From Gaiellasilicea sp963811885 (lineage in GTDB: Bacteria > Actinomycetota > Thermoleophilia > Gaiellales > Gaiellaceae), in assembly GCA_963811885.1 (NCBI GenBank), contig CAWETB010000014.1:306310-370309 (forward strand): a stretch of DNA of 64,000 nucleotides, read 5' to 3'. Shown piece by piece: positions 1 to 8,145 of the stretch; position 1 is the first letter of the stretch, and every line of letters starts with the position of its first letter. The notes below the pieces were generated by a model, which worked only from the letters and a program-made list of their open reading frames with translations, was not told the origin of the DNA and did not search any database. The position numbers and the translations under genes were made by a program.

Positions 1-231
1 CTCCTTCAGACCGGACCAGACGACGGCACGGCCCGTCGAGTGGATTCTGTTGGCGAGGTTCATCCCCTGGTCGAAGCCGACACCGGGCAGAACGGACGAG
101 AGGGCGAACGCAACCCCGTCGAAGGTGTTGTGGTCGTCGTTCAGGACGATCACCCGCCACGGCGCGTCGAGGTCGCCGCCCGGATCGCCGGCTCGCGGCT
201 TCCGAACCGGTGTCACGGTCGCCGGGCTCAT
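1..231 (-). CDS. clpS: ClpS, ATP-dependent Clp protease adaptor (partial, C-terminus off the window)
   Basis: The reverse strand encodes 77 residues from ATG at 231 and runs off the left edge. ClpS is a cytoplasmic adaptor that delivers N-end-rule substrates to ClpAP or ClpCP. Visible family signatures are the WRVIVLNDDHNTF segment (residues about 25-37, holding the Asn-Asp-Asp that binds the substrate amino terminus) and the VGFDQGMNLANRIHSTGRA segment with the binding-pocket His. The first 20 residues are a typical variable tail. The gene diverges from the aminopeptidase at 274, so the 42-bp gap must hold both promoters. The identity is clear; only the C-terminal end is missing. Confidence 0.9.
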   Translation of the reverse strand, partial: MSPATVTPVRKPRAGDPGGDLDAPWRVIVLNDDHNTFDGVAFALSSVLPGVGFDQGMNLANRIHSTGRAVVWSGLKE

Positions 232-273
232 CGCCGCGGACGCTACCAACGGCGAGAGATAGGCTTCTCCGCC

Positions 274-1491
274 ATGACTCCCGAAGAGCGCCTCGAGCGC
301 TACGCCCGTCTCGCGGTCGAGGTCGGGTCCAACGTCGGCGAGGGCCAGGTCGTCTGGGTGATCGCCCTGCCCGAGCACGCGCCGCTCGCACGAGCCGTCG
401 CCCGCATCGCGTACGAGAAGGGCGCCCGCTACGTCGACGTCGACTACACCGACCAGCACGTCCGCCGCGCGCGGATCGAGCGCGCGCCCGACGACTCGCT
501 CGGCTGGACCCCGCCGTGGGCGCTGGCCAGAGTCGACCACGTCATGGAGGAGCGCGGCGCGCTGATCCAGATCGTGGGCGACCCCGAGCCCGAGCTCCTG
601 GCCGACCTCGACGGCAGCCGCGTCGGCAAGACACGCATGCGCGAGCTCGCCGAGCGTTACGTCAAGGCGCTGAACGAGAAGCTGATCAACTGGACGATCG
701 TGGCCTATCCGAACGAGGGCTGGGCGACGTCGGTCTTCGGCGAGCCCGACGTCGAGAAGCTCTGGGACGCGGTCGGCTCGGCGACCCGGCTGGACGAGCC
801 GAACCCGGTCGATGCCTGGCGCGCGCACATCGACAAGCTCGAAGAGCGCGCGGCCCTCCTGGACGAGCGCGCGTTCACGGCCGTCCGCTTCCACGGCCCC
901 GGCACCGACCTCACCGTCGGCCTCATTCCCGGCGCCGTGTGGTGCACCGCGCTCGAGGAGACGGTCGACGGCCGCCGCCACGTGGTGAACATGCCGACCG
1001 AGGAGGTCTTCACGACGCCGGACCGCCGACGCACCGAGGGGGTCGTCCGCTCGACGATGCCGCTCGCGCTCTCAGGGAACGTCGTCCGTGACCTCGAGCT
1101 CCGCTTCGAGGCCGGCCGAGCCGTCGAGGTCAACGCGAGCAGCGGCGCCGAGCTGATCCGCGAGCAGCTGCGCCAGGACGAGTACGCCTGCATGCTCGGC
1201 GAGGTCGCGCTCGTCGACGGCGACTCGCGCGTCGGCCGCTCCGGGCTCACGTTCCTGAACACGTTGTTCGACGAGAACGCGAGCTGCCACATCGCCTACG
1301 GCGCGGGCATCCTCGACGCGATCAAGGACGGCACCGCGAAGAGCGAGGCGGAGCTCGAGGAGCTCGGCTTCAACTCGTCGACGATCCACACCGACTTCAT
1401 GATCGGCGGCCCTGACGTGGAGGTGGACGGGATCGCCGCAGACGGGACCGCGGTACCGATCCTGCGCGGGGACGCATGGCAGCTCACCTGA
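274..1491 (+). CDS. M29-family metallo-aminopeptidase
   Basis: A 405-residue cytoplasmic aminopeptidase of the thermophilic M29 family (AmpS/AmpT/PepS group), which removes N-terminal residues using two metal ions. The five metal ligands known for the family have visible counterparts: Glu in TEGVVRSTMPL (about 254), Glu in LGEVALVD (about 310), His in ASCHIAYGAG (about 339), and His and Asp in HTDFMIGG (about 372 and 374). The length is normal for the family. An open frame extends further upstream, but ATG 274 is preferred because homology starts at MTPEERLERYARLAVEVG and a TAGGCT -10-like hexamer lies 8 nt before it. The 3' end overlaps the next gene by 16 bp. It may assist peptide turnover next to ClpS, which is inference. 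Confidence 0.93.
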   Translation: MTPEERLERYARLAVEVGSNVGEGQVVWVIALPEHAPLARAVARIAYEKGARYVDVDYTDQHVRRARIERAPDDSLGWTPPWALARVDHVMEERGALIQIVGDPEPELLADLDGSRVGKTRMRELAERYVKALNEKLINWTIVAYPNEGWATSVFGEPDVEKLWDAVGSATRLDEPNPVDAWRAHIDKLEERAALLDERAFTAVRFHGPGTDLTVGLIPGAVWCTALEETVDGRRHVVNMPTEEVFTTPDRRRTEGVVRSTMPLALSGNVVRDLELRFEAGRAVEVNASSGAELIREQLRQDEYACMLGEVALVDGDSRVGRSGLTFLNTLFDENASCHIAYGAGILDAIKDGTAKSEAELEELGFNSSTIHTDFMIGGPDVEVDGIAADGTAVPILRGDAWQLT

Positions 1492-1883
1492 CCGGCGGCT
1501 GCGGCTGCGGCGCCGTCCGCTTCGAGGTGCTCGAGCCGTTCGCCTCGTCGAACTACTGCCATTGCACGCGCTGCCAGCGCCGCACGGGAACGGCCGCCTC
1601 GGCGAACGGCCGGACGGTGCCGGAGTCCTTCCGCGTCGTCTCGGGCGAGGAGCACCTGCGCGCGTGGGCTCCCGAAGGCGGCGGTGAGAAGGTCTTCTGC
1701 AGCCTCTGCGGCTCGGCCGTGTTCAGCCGCTCCGGCGATCCGCCGACGATCGGCGTCCGCTTCGGCGCACTCGACTCCGACCCCGGGATCAGGCCGCAGT
1801 GGCGCCAGTACGTCGCCTACGCCGCGAGCTGGGAGGAGATCCCGGACGACGGCCTGCCGCGCTACCCCGAGGGCAGGACGTAA
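1476..1883 (+). CDS. GFA/CENP-V domain zinc protein
   Basis: A 135-residue protein of the glutathione-dependent formaldehyde-activating enzyme (GFA, CENP-V/GFA) fold. The zinc-binding cysteines stand out: GGCGCGAV near residue 8-13, CHCTRC near 28-33 and CSLCGS near 74-79, the arrangement that binds one structural and one catalytic zinc. Members range from glutathione-formaldehyde adduct synthases to uncharacterised carbon-sulfur lyase-like proteins, so the substrate cannot be named. The ATG lies inside the end of the aminopeptidase gene, so the two are probably translationally coupled. The stop codon at 1881-1883 touches the predicted 3' end of the SRP RNA on the other strand. Confidence 0.85.
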   Translation: MAAHLTGGCGCGAVRFEVLEPFASSNYCHCTRCQRRTGTAASANGRTVPESFRVVSGEEHLRAWAPEGGGEKVFCSLCGSAVFSRSGDPPTIGVRFGALDSDPGIRPQWRQYVAYAASWEEIPDDGLPRYPEGRT

Positions 1884-2162
1884 CGCCCGGTCACGCGTTC
1901 CGTCTTCGTGTGGCCTCAGCGGGGGGCGTTCACGTCGCCGGCTCCGGTCAGGCGAGACCGCGGCACCTGAGAGGGAATCCTTAGCGCTGCTTCCTTCCGG
2001 ACCTGACGCGGTTCGGATGCTCCCAGTGCGCGGAACCCGACCATCGACGCCACGTGCGCGAAGCCTGATCCCGTTGAAGCCGCCCTCGGACGGCGTTCGG
2101 TCCCGCTGGAGCGGATGTCGGGTTCAGGGAACCGCTAACTCCCCACCTAGCGCGACCGGGCG
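1884..2162 (-). ncRNA. ffs: SRP RNA, long bacterial type (scRNA with Alu domain)
   Basis: On the minus strand the universally conserved SRP apical motif GTCAGGTCCGGAAGGAAGCA sits at about 2014-1986. The 5' part, GCTAGGTGGGGAGTTAGCGG (from 2152), is the Alu-domain start typical of Bacillus-type 6S-size SRP RNA rather than of 4.5S RNA. The ends pair: CGCCCGGTC at 2162-2154 is exactly complementary to GACCGGGCG at 1892-1884, with GCGC/GCGT extending the helix, which fixes both ends. The RNA binds Ffh and directs membrane targeting of nascent proteins. Its 3' end directly abuts the stop codon of the convergent GFA gene. Ends could be off by a few bases. Confidence 0.92.
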
Positions 2163-2201
2163 AGAAGGAGCCTAGCAGCGCCGCTATCCTGTCCACGTCC
2201 C

Positions 2202-2273
2202 GGGCGCATAGCTCAGCGGGAGAGCGCTCGCTTCACACGCGAGAGGTCCCTGGTTCAATCCCAGGTGCGCCCA
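2202..2273 (+). tRNA. tRNA-Val (anticodon CAC)
   Basis: Complete cloverleaf of 72 nt. The acceptor stem GGGCGCA pairs with TGCGCCC and A2273 is the discriminator; CCA is not encoded. The anticodon arm is CTCGC-TTCACAC-GCGAG, giving anticodon CAC for valine GTG codons. The T arm is CCTGG-TTCAATC-CCAGG. A TATCCT -10-like hexamer lies 12 nt upstream at about 2184-2189, between this gene and the divergent SRP RNA. Confidence 0.96.
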
Positions 2274-2353
2274 TTCACGCCTAGGCCGCGAGGATCGTCC
2301 CGCGTTACGCTCGCCCCAGTCGATAACCACTTGCACCGGCGAAAGGGCGGGCG

Positions 2354-3172
2354 ATGAGTGCGAATCCGAACAAGGCACTGTGGGAGAAGGGCGACTTCAC
2401 GCGCATCGCGGAGAGCATGCGGGAGAGCGGCGAGGCTCTCGTCCGGACGTTGGGAGTCGGCGAGGGGCTCCAGGTCCTGGACGTCGGTTGCGGCGACGGG
2501 ACGACCGCCGTTCCGGCGGCGGAGCTCGGAGCGGATGTGCTGGGCGTCGACATCGCGAGCAACCTCGTCGAAGCGGGGAACGCGCGCGCACAGAGCCTCG
2601 GCCTCGACAAGTGCCGCTTCCAGGAAGGCGACGCCTCTGCGCTGAGCGAGCTCGAGGACGACAGCTTCGACCTCGTCATCAGCATCTTCGGCGCGATGTT
2701 CGCTCCACGGCCGTTCGACGTGGCCAAGGAGCTCGTGCGCGTCACGCGGCCGGGCGGCCGGATCGTCATGGGCAACTGGATCCCGAATGACCCGACGCTC
2801 GTGGCTCAGATCCTGAAGATCAGCTCCGCCTACTCGCCCCCTCCTCCGGAAGGGTTCGTCAGTCCCATGACCTGGGGCGTCGAGGAGCACGTGATCGAGC
2901 GATTCACGGGCGCAGGCGTGCCTGCCGAGAACGTCTCGTTCGAGCGGGACACCTACACGTTCAACTTCCCAGGCTCGCCGGCGGAGTTCGTGGATGTGTT
3001 CAGGACGTACTACGGACCGACCATGAACGCGTTCGAGGCTGCGGCGGCTGACGGCCGCGAGTCCGATCTACAGGCGGAGCTGGAGTCCCTCTTCAACGCC
3101 CAGAACACCAGCGCGAACGAGAACGCCACCTCGATTCCGGCGACGTTCCTACGCGTGACGGTCGCAGTTTGA
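2354..3172 (+). CDS. class I SAM-dependent methyltransferase
   Basis: A 272-residue cytoplasmic methyltransferase of the UbiE/COQ5-like class I group. Motif I is VLDVGCGDGTT (about 41-51), followed by the acidic end of strand 2 in GVDIASN (about 63-69), motif II/III FQEGDASAL and DDSFDLVISIFGAMF (about 104-118), and the post-motif RVTRPGGRIVMGNW (about 128-141). These build the SAM-binding Rossmann fold; the substrate is not recognisable. The ATG at 2354 follows a GAAAGGG Shine-Dalgarno at 2341-2347. It stands alone between the tRNA and a secreted-protein gene, so there is no operon context for its role. Confidence 0.9.
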   Translation: MSANPNKALWEKGDFTRIAESMRESGEALVRTLGVGEGLQVLDVGCGDGTTAVPAAELGADVLGVDIASNLVEAGNARAQSLGLDKCRFQEGDASALSELEDDSFDLVISIFGAMFAPRPFDVAKELVRVTRPGGRIVMGNWIPNDPTLVAQILKISSAYSPPPPEGFVSPMTWGVEEHVIERFTGAGVPAENVSFERDTYTFNFPGSPAEFVDVFRTYYGPTMNAFEAAAADGRESDLQAELESLFNAQNTSANENATSIPATFLRVTVAV

Positions 3173-3340
3173 GGCAGGAGAACCCCTCGTAAGGACAGGA
3201 TCCCCCGAACAGGGGTAGCCCGGGCCGTTCTTCACTCGTCCGAGGGATTACAGGGCCGCGGATATCACCCTTAATGGGCATGGACGCCGGGCGACAGCCC
3301 AGGCGCATGCGGCTCACATCTGCGGAACGGGGGAAGAACG

Positions 3341-4381
3341 GTGACTCGATTCAGGGCGGGAACGACTGCGGTCCTTGCGTGCCTGGCGGCGCTGGCGGTG
3401 GTGCCTGCGGCGCTCGCGCACCACGCTCGCATCAGCGGCAGCATGGATTGCCAGGGCAACGTGAGCTTCACGGCGTCGGCCTGGCAGACGAGCAGCACAT
3501 CCGCGCGGACCCACAACGACGTTCGGATCTACGTCGTCCAGTCGAACGGCGTCACGGTCAGCCCGGCGCAGCAGGTCGGCAGCGGCCAGTTCAAGTCGTC
3601 GAACGGCTTCACGTTCTCCGGCAGCTTCGCCGTGCCGGCGCTCGTGAACTCCGTGAAGCTGAACGTCAAGGAGATCGGCGCCTGGGGGAACGGCACCCCG
3701 TCGAGCAACGGCACCGACCCGGAGAGCTCGATCGTGATCACGCGATCGACGAGCGGCTGCACGCCTCCGCCTCCGCCGCCGGACGCCTGCCCGAACATCG
3801 CGGGCACCCAGGCATCCGTTCCGGCCGGGATGGTCAAGGACACGAGCGGCAACTGCGTCACGCCGCCACCGCCGCCGACCGATCAGTGCCCGAACATCGA
3901 GGGACTGCAGACGTCGGTGCCGGCGGGAATGGTCAAGGACGCCAGCGGCAACTGCGTGACGCCGCCGCCTCCTCCGACCGACGAGTGCCCGAACATCGCC
4001 GGGCTGCAGACGGCGGTGCCCGCGGGAATGGTCAAGGACTCGAGCGGCAACTGCGCGACGCCTCCGCCTCCGCCCCCGCCCCCGCCGGCGCCTCCGACGG
4101 ATGAGTGCCCGAACATCGACGGGATCCAGACCTCGGTCCCCGACGGGATGGTCAAGGACGCGAGCGGTACCTGCGCGACGCCGCCTTCGGCGCTCGTCAC
4201 GGCGACGCCGACCAGCGTGGCGACGCCGGTCGTCAAGGCGACTCCGAAGGTGAAGGCGAAGGTCAAGAAGGCGATCAAGAAGAAGGTCGTGAAGAAGAAA
4301 AAGGTCGTCAAGAAGAAGGCGGTCAAGAAGCAGTCGACGGCAGCGAAGGCGAAGCCTCGTGCGCTCCCGTTCACTCCTTAG
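3341..4381 (+). CDS. secreted Cys-Pro repeat protein with Lys-rich tail
   Basis: A 346-residue protein I do not recognise as a named family. GTG 3341 (after GGGGGAAG) opens a clear signal peptide ending ALAHHA near residue 28. A globular part runs to about 140, then four repeats of about 38 residues, each of the form CPNIxGxQTSVPxGMVKDxSG then C, separated by poly-proline linkers (about 147-280). The end is strongly basic, with alternating Lys/Val (about 303-335), then stops at RALPFTP. It would act outside the membrane, and the basic tail could bind anionic polymers; both are inference. The stop codon overlaps the sortase start by 23 bp, so the two are coupled. No membrane anchor follows the LPFTP. 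Confidence 0.8.
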   Translation: MTRFRAGTTAVLACLAALAVVPAALAHHARISGSMDCQGNVSFTASAWQTSSTSARTHNDVRIYVVQSNGVTVSPAQQVGSGQFKSSNGFTFSGSFAVPALVNSVKLNVKEIGAWGNGTPSSNGTDPESSIVITRSTSGCTPPPPPPDACPNIAGTQASVPAGMVKDTSGNCVTPPPPPTDQCPNIEGLQTSVPAGMVKDASGNCVTPPPPPTDECPNIAGLQTAVPAGMVKDSSGNCATPPPPPPPPPAPPTDECPNIDGIQTSVPDGMVKDASGTCATPPSALVTATPTSVATPVVKATPKVKAKVKKAIKKKVVKKKKVVKKKAVKKQSTAAKAKPRALPFTP

Positions 4382-4769
4382 CGGACTGCTCGTCGCGGTG
4401 GTGGGGCTGGCTCTCGCCGGCCCCACCGCGGCGTCCTCCCAGGGCTCGAGCCTCGTGATCCCGAGGCTGGGGCTCGACACGCGGCTGGCGCCGTCGCTGA
4501 ACCAGGGCCCGTACGCGTACTACCAGGACGCTGACACGCTCGCGGTCGCCGGGCACCGGACGACGCACAGCCACCCCTTCTCGCGCCTGCCCCTGCTCCG
4601 CCGCGGCGACCGGATCCGCGTCGACGACGTCGTCTTCGTCGTCCGCCGGACGGCAGTCGTGCGGCCGTGGGAGACCTGGATCCTGCGTTACCGCGGCGTC
4701 GTGCTCTCCGCCTGCCACCCGGCCGGCAGCGCCGCCTATCGGTACGTCGTCTTCGCCGCGCCGCTCTAG
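4359..4769 (+). CDS. small sortase (class E/F-like transpeptidase)
   Basis: A 136-residue cysteine transpeptidase of the sortase superfamily. The N-terminus (GTG 4359) is a signal anchor, LLSGLLVAVVGLALAG. The catalytic triad is visible: His in VAGHRTTHSHPF (about 66), Cys in VLSACHPAG (about 118) and Arg in AAYRYVVFA (about 127). The GHRTTH...ACHP pattern resembles class E sortases of actinobacteria, but the protein is short for that class. Overlap of 23 bp with the preceding secreted repeat protein suggests joint expression and perhaps a substrate relation. Its stop codon overlaps the stop of the convergent gene by 2 bp. Confidence 0.82.
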   Translation: MRSRSLLSGLLVAVVGLALAGPTAASSQGSSLVIPRLGLDTRLAPSLNQGPYAYYQDADTLAVAGHRTTHSHPFSRLPLLRRGDRIRVDDVVFVVRRTAVVRPWETWILRYRGVVLSACHPAGSAAYRYVVFAAPL

Positions 4770-5833
4770 GCGACGAAGGTCTCCAGCCGCTCCGCTTCCT
4801 CTTTCAGCGCGCGCTTGACGCCCGCGTCGAGCTTCCCGAACGGCTCCAGGACGACGCGGCCCTGCTCGAGCTGCCACGTTCCGGCGACCATGCCGTCGAC
4901 GAGAATCGTCGCGTGCACGAGGCCGTTGTTGGTCACGATCCGCGACGGCGGGATGTCGCCCAGGATCCGCGAGCGGTCGGCGTGCGACAGAACGAGGTTG
5001 TCGAACCGCGGCACGAGTCGAGGCGGCGCGGGCGTGTCCGCATCTGGGAGAGGCGCGCGAGGAAGGTCGTAGAGCACCTTCCCGTCCTCGCTCGCGAACG
5101 TCCGCAGTGACAGTCGCTCGAGCGATTCTGCGATCGGCTTCATCCGCGGCACGCCCGCCCACTGGCCGACGTCCTGCTTCGTCGCAGGCCCGTAGGCGGC
5201 GAGGTACGCGCTCACAAGCCGGTCGAACGCCTCCTGCGGCTCGGGCGGCTCGCCGCGCACCTTCCCGGTCGCCGCGGTGTAGACGCCGCGGCCGCCGTAG
5301 CCCCAGATCCCCGACGGGGGCACGTGGATCACGTACGCATTCCCCTGCACCCGCCGCCAGAGGAAGGTCGGCGGCACGCCCTCGCGCGCGTGCGGCTCGA
5401 GCAGGGCGCGCACCTCGTCGTAGGTCAACTCGTTCCCGTCGAGCTGGGCCTGCACGTCCTCCGCGAGCTCGGCGATCCGCGCGGCGGGCAGCCGCGCCTC
5501 GTACGACGGCGGCCAGAGCGACGCGGCGAGCTCGCGCCGGACGGTCATGATCGCCCAGTACGTGCGCGGCGCGGCGACGTGCAGCGTGCCCCGCTGGAGC
5601 AGCGCTTTCACGAGCCGGCGACTCGTGAGCGCCTTCGTCAGCTCGTCGCGCTCGAAGCCGTCGAGCCGCGTCCAGAGCGAGAGATACGGGCTCGGCGTCG
5701 ACTGCGCCTGCAGCCCGCCGAGCCGCTCGACCGCACGCACGGCACTGAGCGGCTTCCGTTCGAGCAGCAGCTGCCGCTCCAGCAGCGCGCGGTTCAGCTC
5801 GCGCCGTGTGAGGAGACGCTCCGGGCCGGTCAC
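4766..5833 (-). CDS. AlkZ-like winged-helix DNA-binding/glycosylase protein (HTH_42)
   Basis: A 355-residue member of the winged-helix DNA-binding family (HTH_42, formerly DUF1006) that includes the DNA glycosylases AlkZ/YcaQ, which unhook interstrand crosslinks or remove alkylated bases. Visible family hallmarks are LGGLQAQSTPSPYLSLWTR (about 30-48), the RRLVKALLQRGTLHVAA segment (about 61-77, usual position of the RGTLH motif), and VPRFDNLVLSHADRSR (about 287-302). GTG 5833 is chosen because homology begins at LLTRRELNRALLE; the frame is open further upstream but would cross the divergent nitroreductase. The family also holds uncharacterised members, so glycosylase activity is likely but not shown. 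Confidence 0.82.
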   Translation of the reverse strand: MTGPERLLTRRELNRALLERQLLLERKPLSAVRAVERLGGLQAQSTPSPYLSLWTRLDGFERDELTKALTSRRLVKALLQRGTLHVAAPRTYWAIMTVRRELAASLWPPSYEARLPAARIAELAEDVQAQLDGNELTYDEVRALLEPHAREGVPPTFLWRRVQGNAYVIHVPPSGIWGYGGRGVYTAATGKVRGEPPEPQEAFDRLVSAYLAAYGPATKQDVGQWAGVPRMKPIAESLERLSLRTFASEDGKVLYDLPRAPLPDADTPAPPRLVPRFDNLVLSHADRSRILGDIPPSRIVTNNGLVHATILVDGMVAGTWQLEQGRVVLEPFGKLDAGVKRALKEEAERLETFVA

Positions 5834-5878
5834 CGCGGCGAGGCTAGCAGCGCGGCTGCCCCGGTTTACGATGCGCCG

Positions 5879-6473
5879 GTGGAGTTCCAGGAGCTGCTCC
5901 GACAGCGGCGCATGGTGCGGCACTACGAGGCCGAGCCGATCCCGCGCGAGACGCTGACGCGCCTCGTCTCGACCGTCCGCCGTGCCCCGAGCGCCGGGTT
6001 CAGCCAGGGCCAGCGGCTGCTGGTCGTCGACGACCCTGCGACTGCTCGGGCAGCTCGGCTCGACCGAGCACGCCGGGCTCGAGCCGTGGTTCGAGAGCGC
6101 GCCGGCACACATCCTCGTCCTCACCCGGGAGGCCGACTACCACGAGCGCTACACGAAGGACGACAAGCTCCAGGACGGCGACGAGATCGAATGGCCGGTG
6201 CCGTTCTGGTTCGTGGACGCGGGAGCCGCGCTGATGCTCGTCCTGCTCGCGGCCATCGACGAGGGCCTCGCGGCCGGCGTCTACGGCGTGCCGGTCGAGG
6301 AGGATGCGCGGTGGCGGGAGCTACTCGGCATCCCGGCCGACCTCCGCATCGTCGCCGGCGCGACCGTCGGACGGCCTCTCCCCGACCCGGGGTGGAGCAA
6401 GGTGACGAGCCGGGCGACGCAGCGGCGCCGGACGCTCGAGGAGCTCGTCGGCTGGAACCGATGGTCGGACTAG
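5879..6473 (+). CDS. nitroreductase-family protein (one frameshift)
   Basis: FMN-dependent nitroreductase-like protein in two frames. The N-terminal part (from GTG 5879) reads EFQELLRQRRMVRHYE, the usual start of the family with the flavin-phosphate Arg residues, and RAPSAGFSQGQRLLVV. The frame then shifts by one base near 6040, and the rest continues as GLEPWFESAPAHILVLTR through AGAALMLVLLAAIDEGLAAG (the active-site/dimer helix) to the stop at 6471-6473. Restoring one base gives about 197 residues, normal for the family. A TACGAT -10 hexamer ends exactly 6 nt before the GTG, so the transcript is probably leaderless. Substrate unknown. The break looks like an extra base, either error or mutation. 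Confidence 0.8.
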
Positions 6474-6504
6474 GGGCCTCGAACCCGTCGACTACGATAG
6501 GCGG

Positions 6505-8145
6505 GTGACGGCGCTCTACCGCAAGTACCGGCCGCAGGACTTCGACGACGTCGTCGGCCAGGAAGCGGTCGTTCGCACGCTGCGGAACGCGATCGAGCTC
6601 GGCCAGCTGCGCCAGGCGTACCTCTTCGCCGGCCCGCGCGGCACGGGCAAGACCTCGATGGCCCGCATTCTCGCCAAGGCGCTCAACTGCGCTGCAGGCC
6701 CGACGGTGTCCCCGGACAACGTCTGCAACGCCTGCGTCTCGATCGCCAACGGCACGTCGCTCGACGTCGTCGAGATGGACGCCGCCTCGCAGCGCGGGAT
6801 CGACGACATCCGCGAGATCCGCGAGCGGGTGATCCTCCAGCCGGCCGAGGGCCGCTACAAGGTCTACATCCTCGACGAGGCGCATCAGCTCACGGATGCC
6901 GCGTGGAACGCCCTGCTGAAGCTGATCGAGGAGCCGCCGCCGCATCTCGTCTTCGTCTTCTGCACGACCGACCTGGCCAAGGTGCTGCCGACGGTTCGCT
7001 CGCGCTGCCAGACCTTCGTCTTCGCGCGGCCCCGCCTGCCCGAGCTCGTACGCGTGCTGCGGCGCATCGCCGACGCCGAGAAGATCGAGGTGCCCGACGC
7101 GGCGCTCGCCCTGATCGCTCGCGGCGGACGCGGCTCGTTCCGCGACGCCGTCTCGACGCTCGACCAGCTCGCCTCCGCAACGGGGAACCAGATCGACGTC
7201 CAGTCGGTGCTGCAGCTGCTCGGCGCCGTCGAGGAGGACGCCCTCTTCCGCCTCTGCGATGCGATCGTCGACCGCGACACGGCCGGCGCGCTCACGTTCC
7301 TGGAGGAGCTCGCGGAGCAGGGCCAGGATCTCAGCCGGCTCGTCACCGACCTGCTCGAGCACCTGCGGCATCTGCTCCTCGTCCAGCACATGGGCCACGT
7401 GCCCGACTCGCTGCCCGTCACCGACGAGACGCGCGAGCGGCTGCGCGAGCAGGCGAATCAGCTCCCGGCTCCGACCGTGCTCCGGCTCTGCGACCTGCTC
7501 GCGATCGCCGTCGAGGACTCCCGGCAGGGCGCCGACCCACGGCTGCCGCTCGAGCTCGCGCTCGTCAAGGTGACGAGCCCCGGCTCCGATCTCTCGCGGG
7601 AGTCGCTCGCGTTCCGTGTCGAGCAACTCGAACAGCGGCTGACGGGAGCCCCCGTCGCTCCGCCCCCCGCGCCTTCCCCGCCGGCAGCGCCGACCACTGC
7701 GACGGCGGCCGAGCCGACGCCGGTCGCGCCGCAGCCGGCGCCAGAGCCGGCCGCACCCGCTGCCGGCGGCGACGGGCCGCCGCTCGCGCTCGACCAGCTG
7801 CAGGACGCATGGCAACGCACGATCATTCCGGCGGTCCAGACGCGCTCGATTCCGGTCGCGTCGCTCCTCGCCGACGCGCGCCCGGCGGCACTCGAGGGCG
7901 AGACGCTGACGCTCGAGTTCCCCGCGACGGCCGACTTCCACCGCCGCCAGGCCGAGGAGTCGAAGAACGTCACGGTCATCCGGGAGGCGCTCTACGAGGT
8001 CACGGGCCACCGGCTCGGCGTCACGCTGTCGCTCGGCGAGGACGTCGAGACGTCGCCCGACGAGGACGAGCAGCTGAGCGAGGACGCTCTGATCTCGATG
8101 TTCAAAGACACGTTCGACGCCCAGGAGGTCGAGGAGCCCCGATGA
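6505..8145 (+). CDS. dnaX: DNA polymerase III subunit gamma/tau
   Basis: A 546-residue clamp-loader ATPase that loads the sliding clamp at the replication fork. The frame begins TALYRKYRPQDFDDVVGQE, the family's first motif. Walker A is GPRGTGKT (about 43-50), the DEAH-type Walker B lies at about 124-127, and the SRC sensor at about 167-169. The zinc module reads C-x8-D-x2-C-x2-C (about 62-77): the second ligand is Asp instead of the usual Cys. A Pro/Ala-rich linker (about 380-425) leads to a tau-like C-terminal domain. GTG 6505 is 6 nt after a TACGAT -10 hexamer, suggesting a leaderless mRNA. The stop overlaps the ybaB start as ATGA, the classical dnaX-ybaB pairing. Confidence 0.97.
   Translation: MTALYRKYRPQDFDDVVGQEAVVRTLRNAIELGQLRQAYLFAGPRGTGKTSMARILAKALNCAAGPTVSPDNVCNACVSIANGTSLDVVEMDAASQRGIDDIREIRERVILQPAEGRYKVYILDEAHQLTDAAWNALLKLIEEPPPHLVFVFCTTDLAKVLPTVRSRCQTFVFARPRLPELVRVLRRIADAEKIEVPDAALALIARGGRGSFRDAVSTLDQLASATGNQIDVQSVLQLLGAVEEDALFRLCDAIVDRDTAGALTFLEELAEQGQDLSRLVTDLLEHLRHLLLVQHMGHVPDSLPVTDETRERLREQANQLPAPTVLRLCDLLAIAVEDSRQGADPRLPLELALVKVTSPGSDLSRESLAFRVEQLEQRLTGAPVAPPPAPSPPAAPTTATAAEPTPVAPQPAPEPAAPAAGGDGPPLALDQLQDAWQRTIIPAVQTRSIPVASLLADARPAALEGETLTLEFPATADFHRRQAEESKNVTVIREALYEVTGHRLGVTLSLGEDVETSPDEDEQLSEDALISMFKDTFDAQEVEEPR

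Noticed and set aside
3173..3340. Riboswitch (c-di-AMP/c-di-GMP type) upstream of the secreted repeat protein
   Set aside because: The leader has short inverted repeats around GGGGTAGCCCGGGC, but the conserved cores of these riboswitches are not present.
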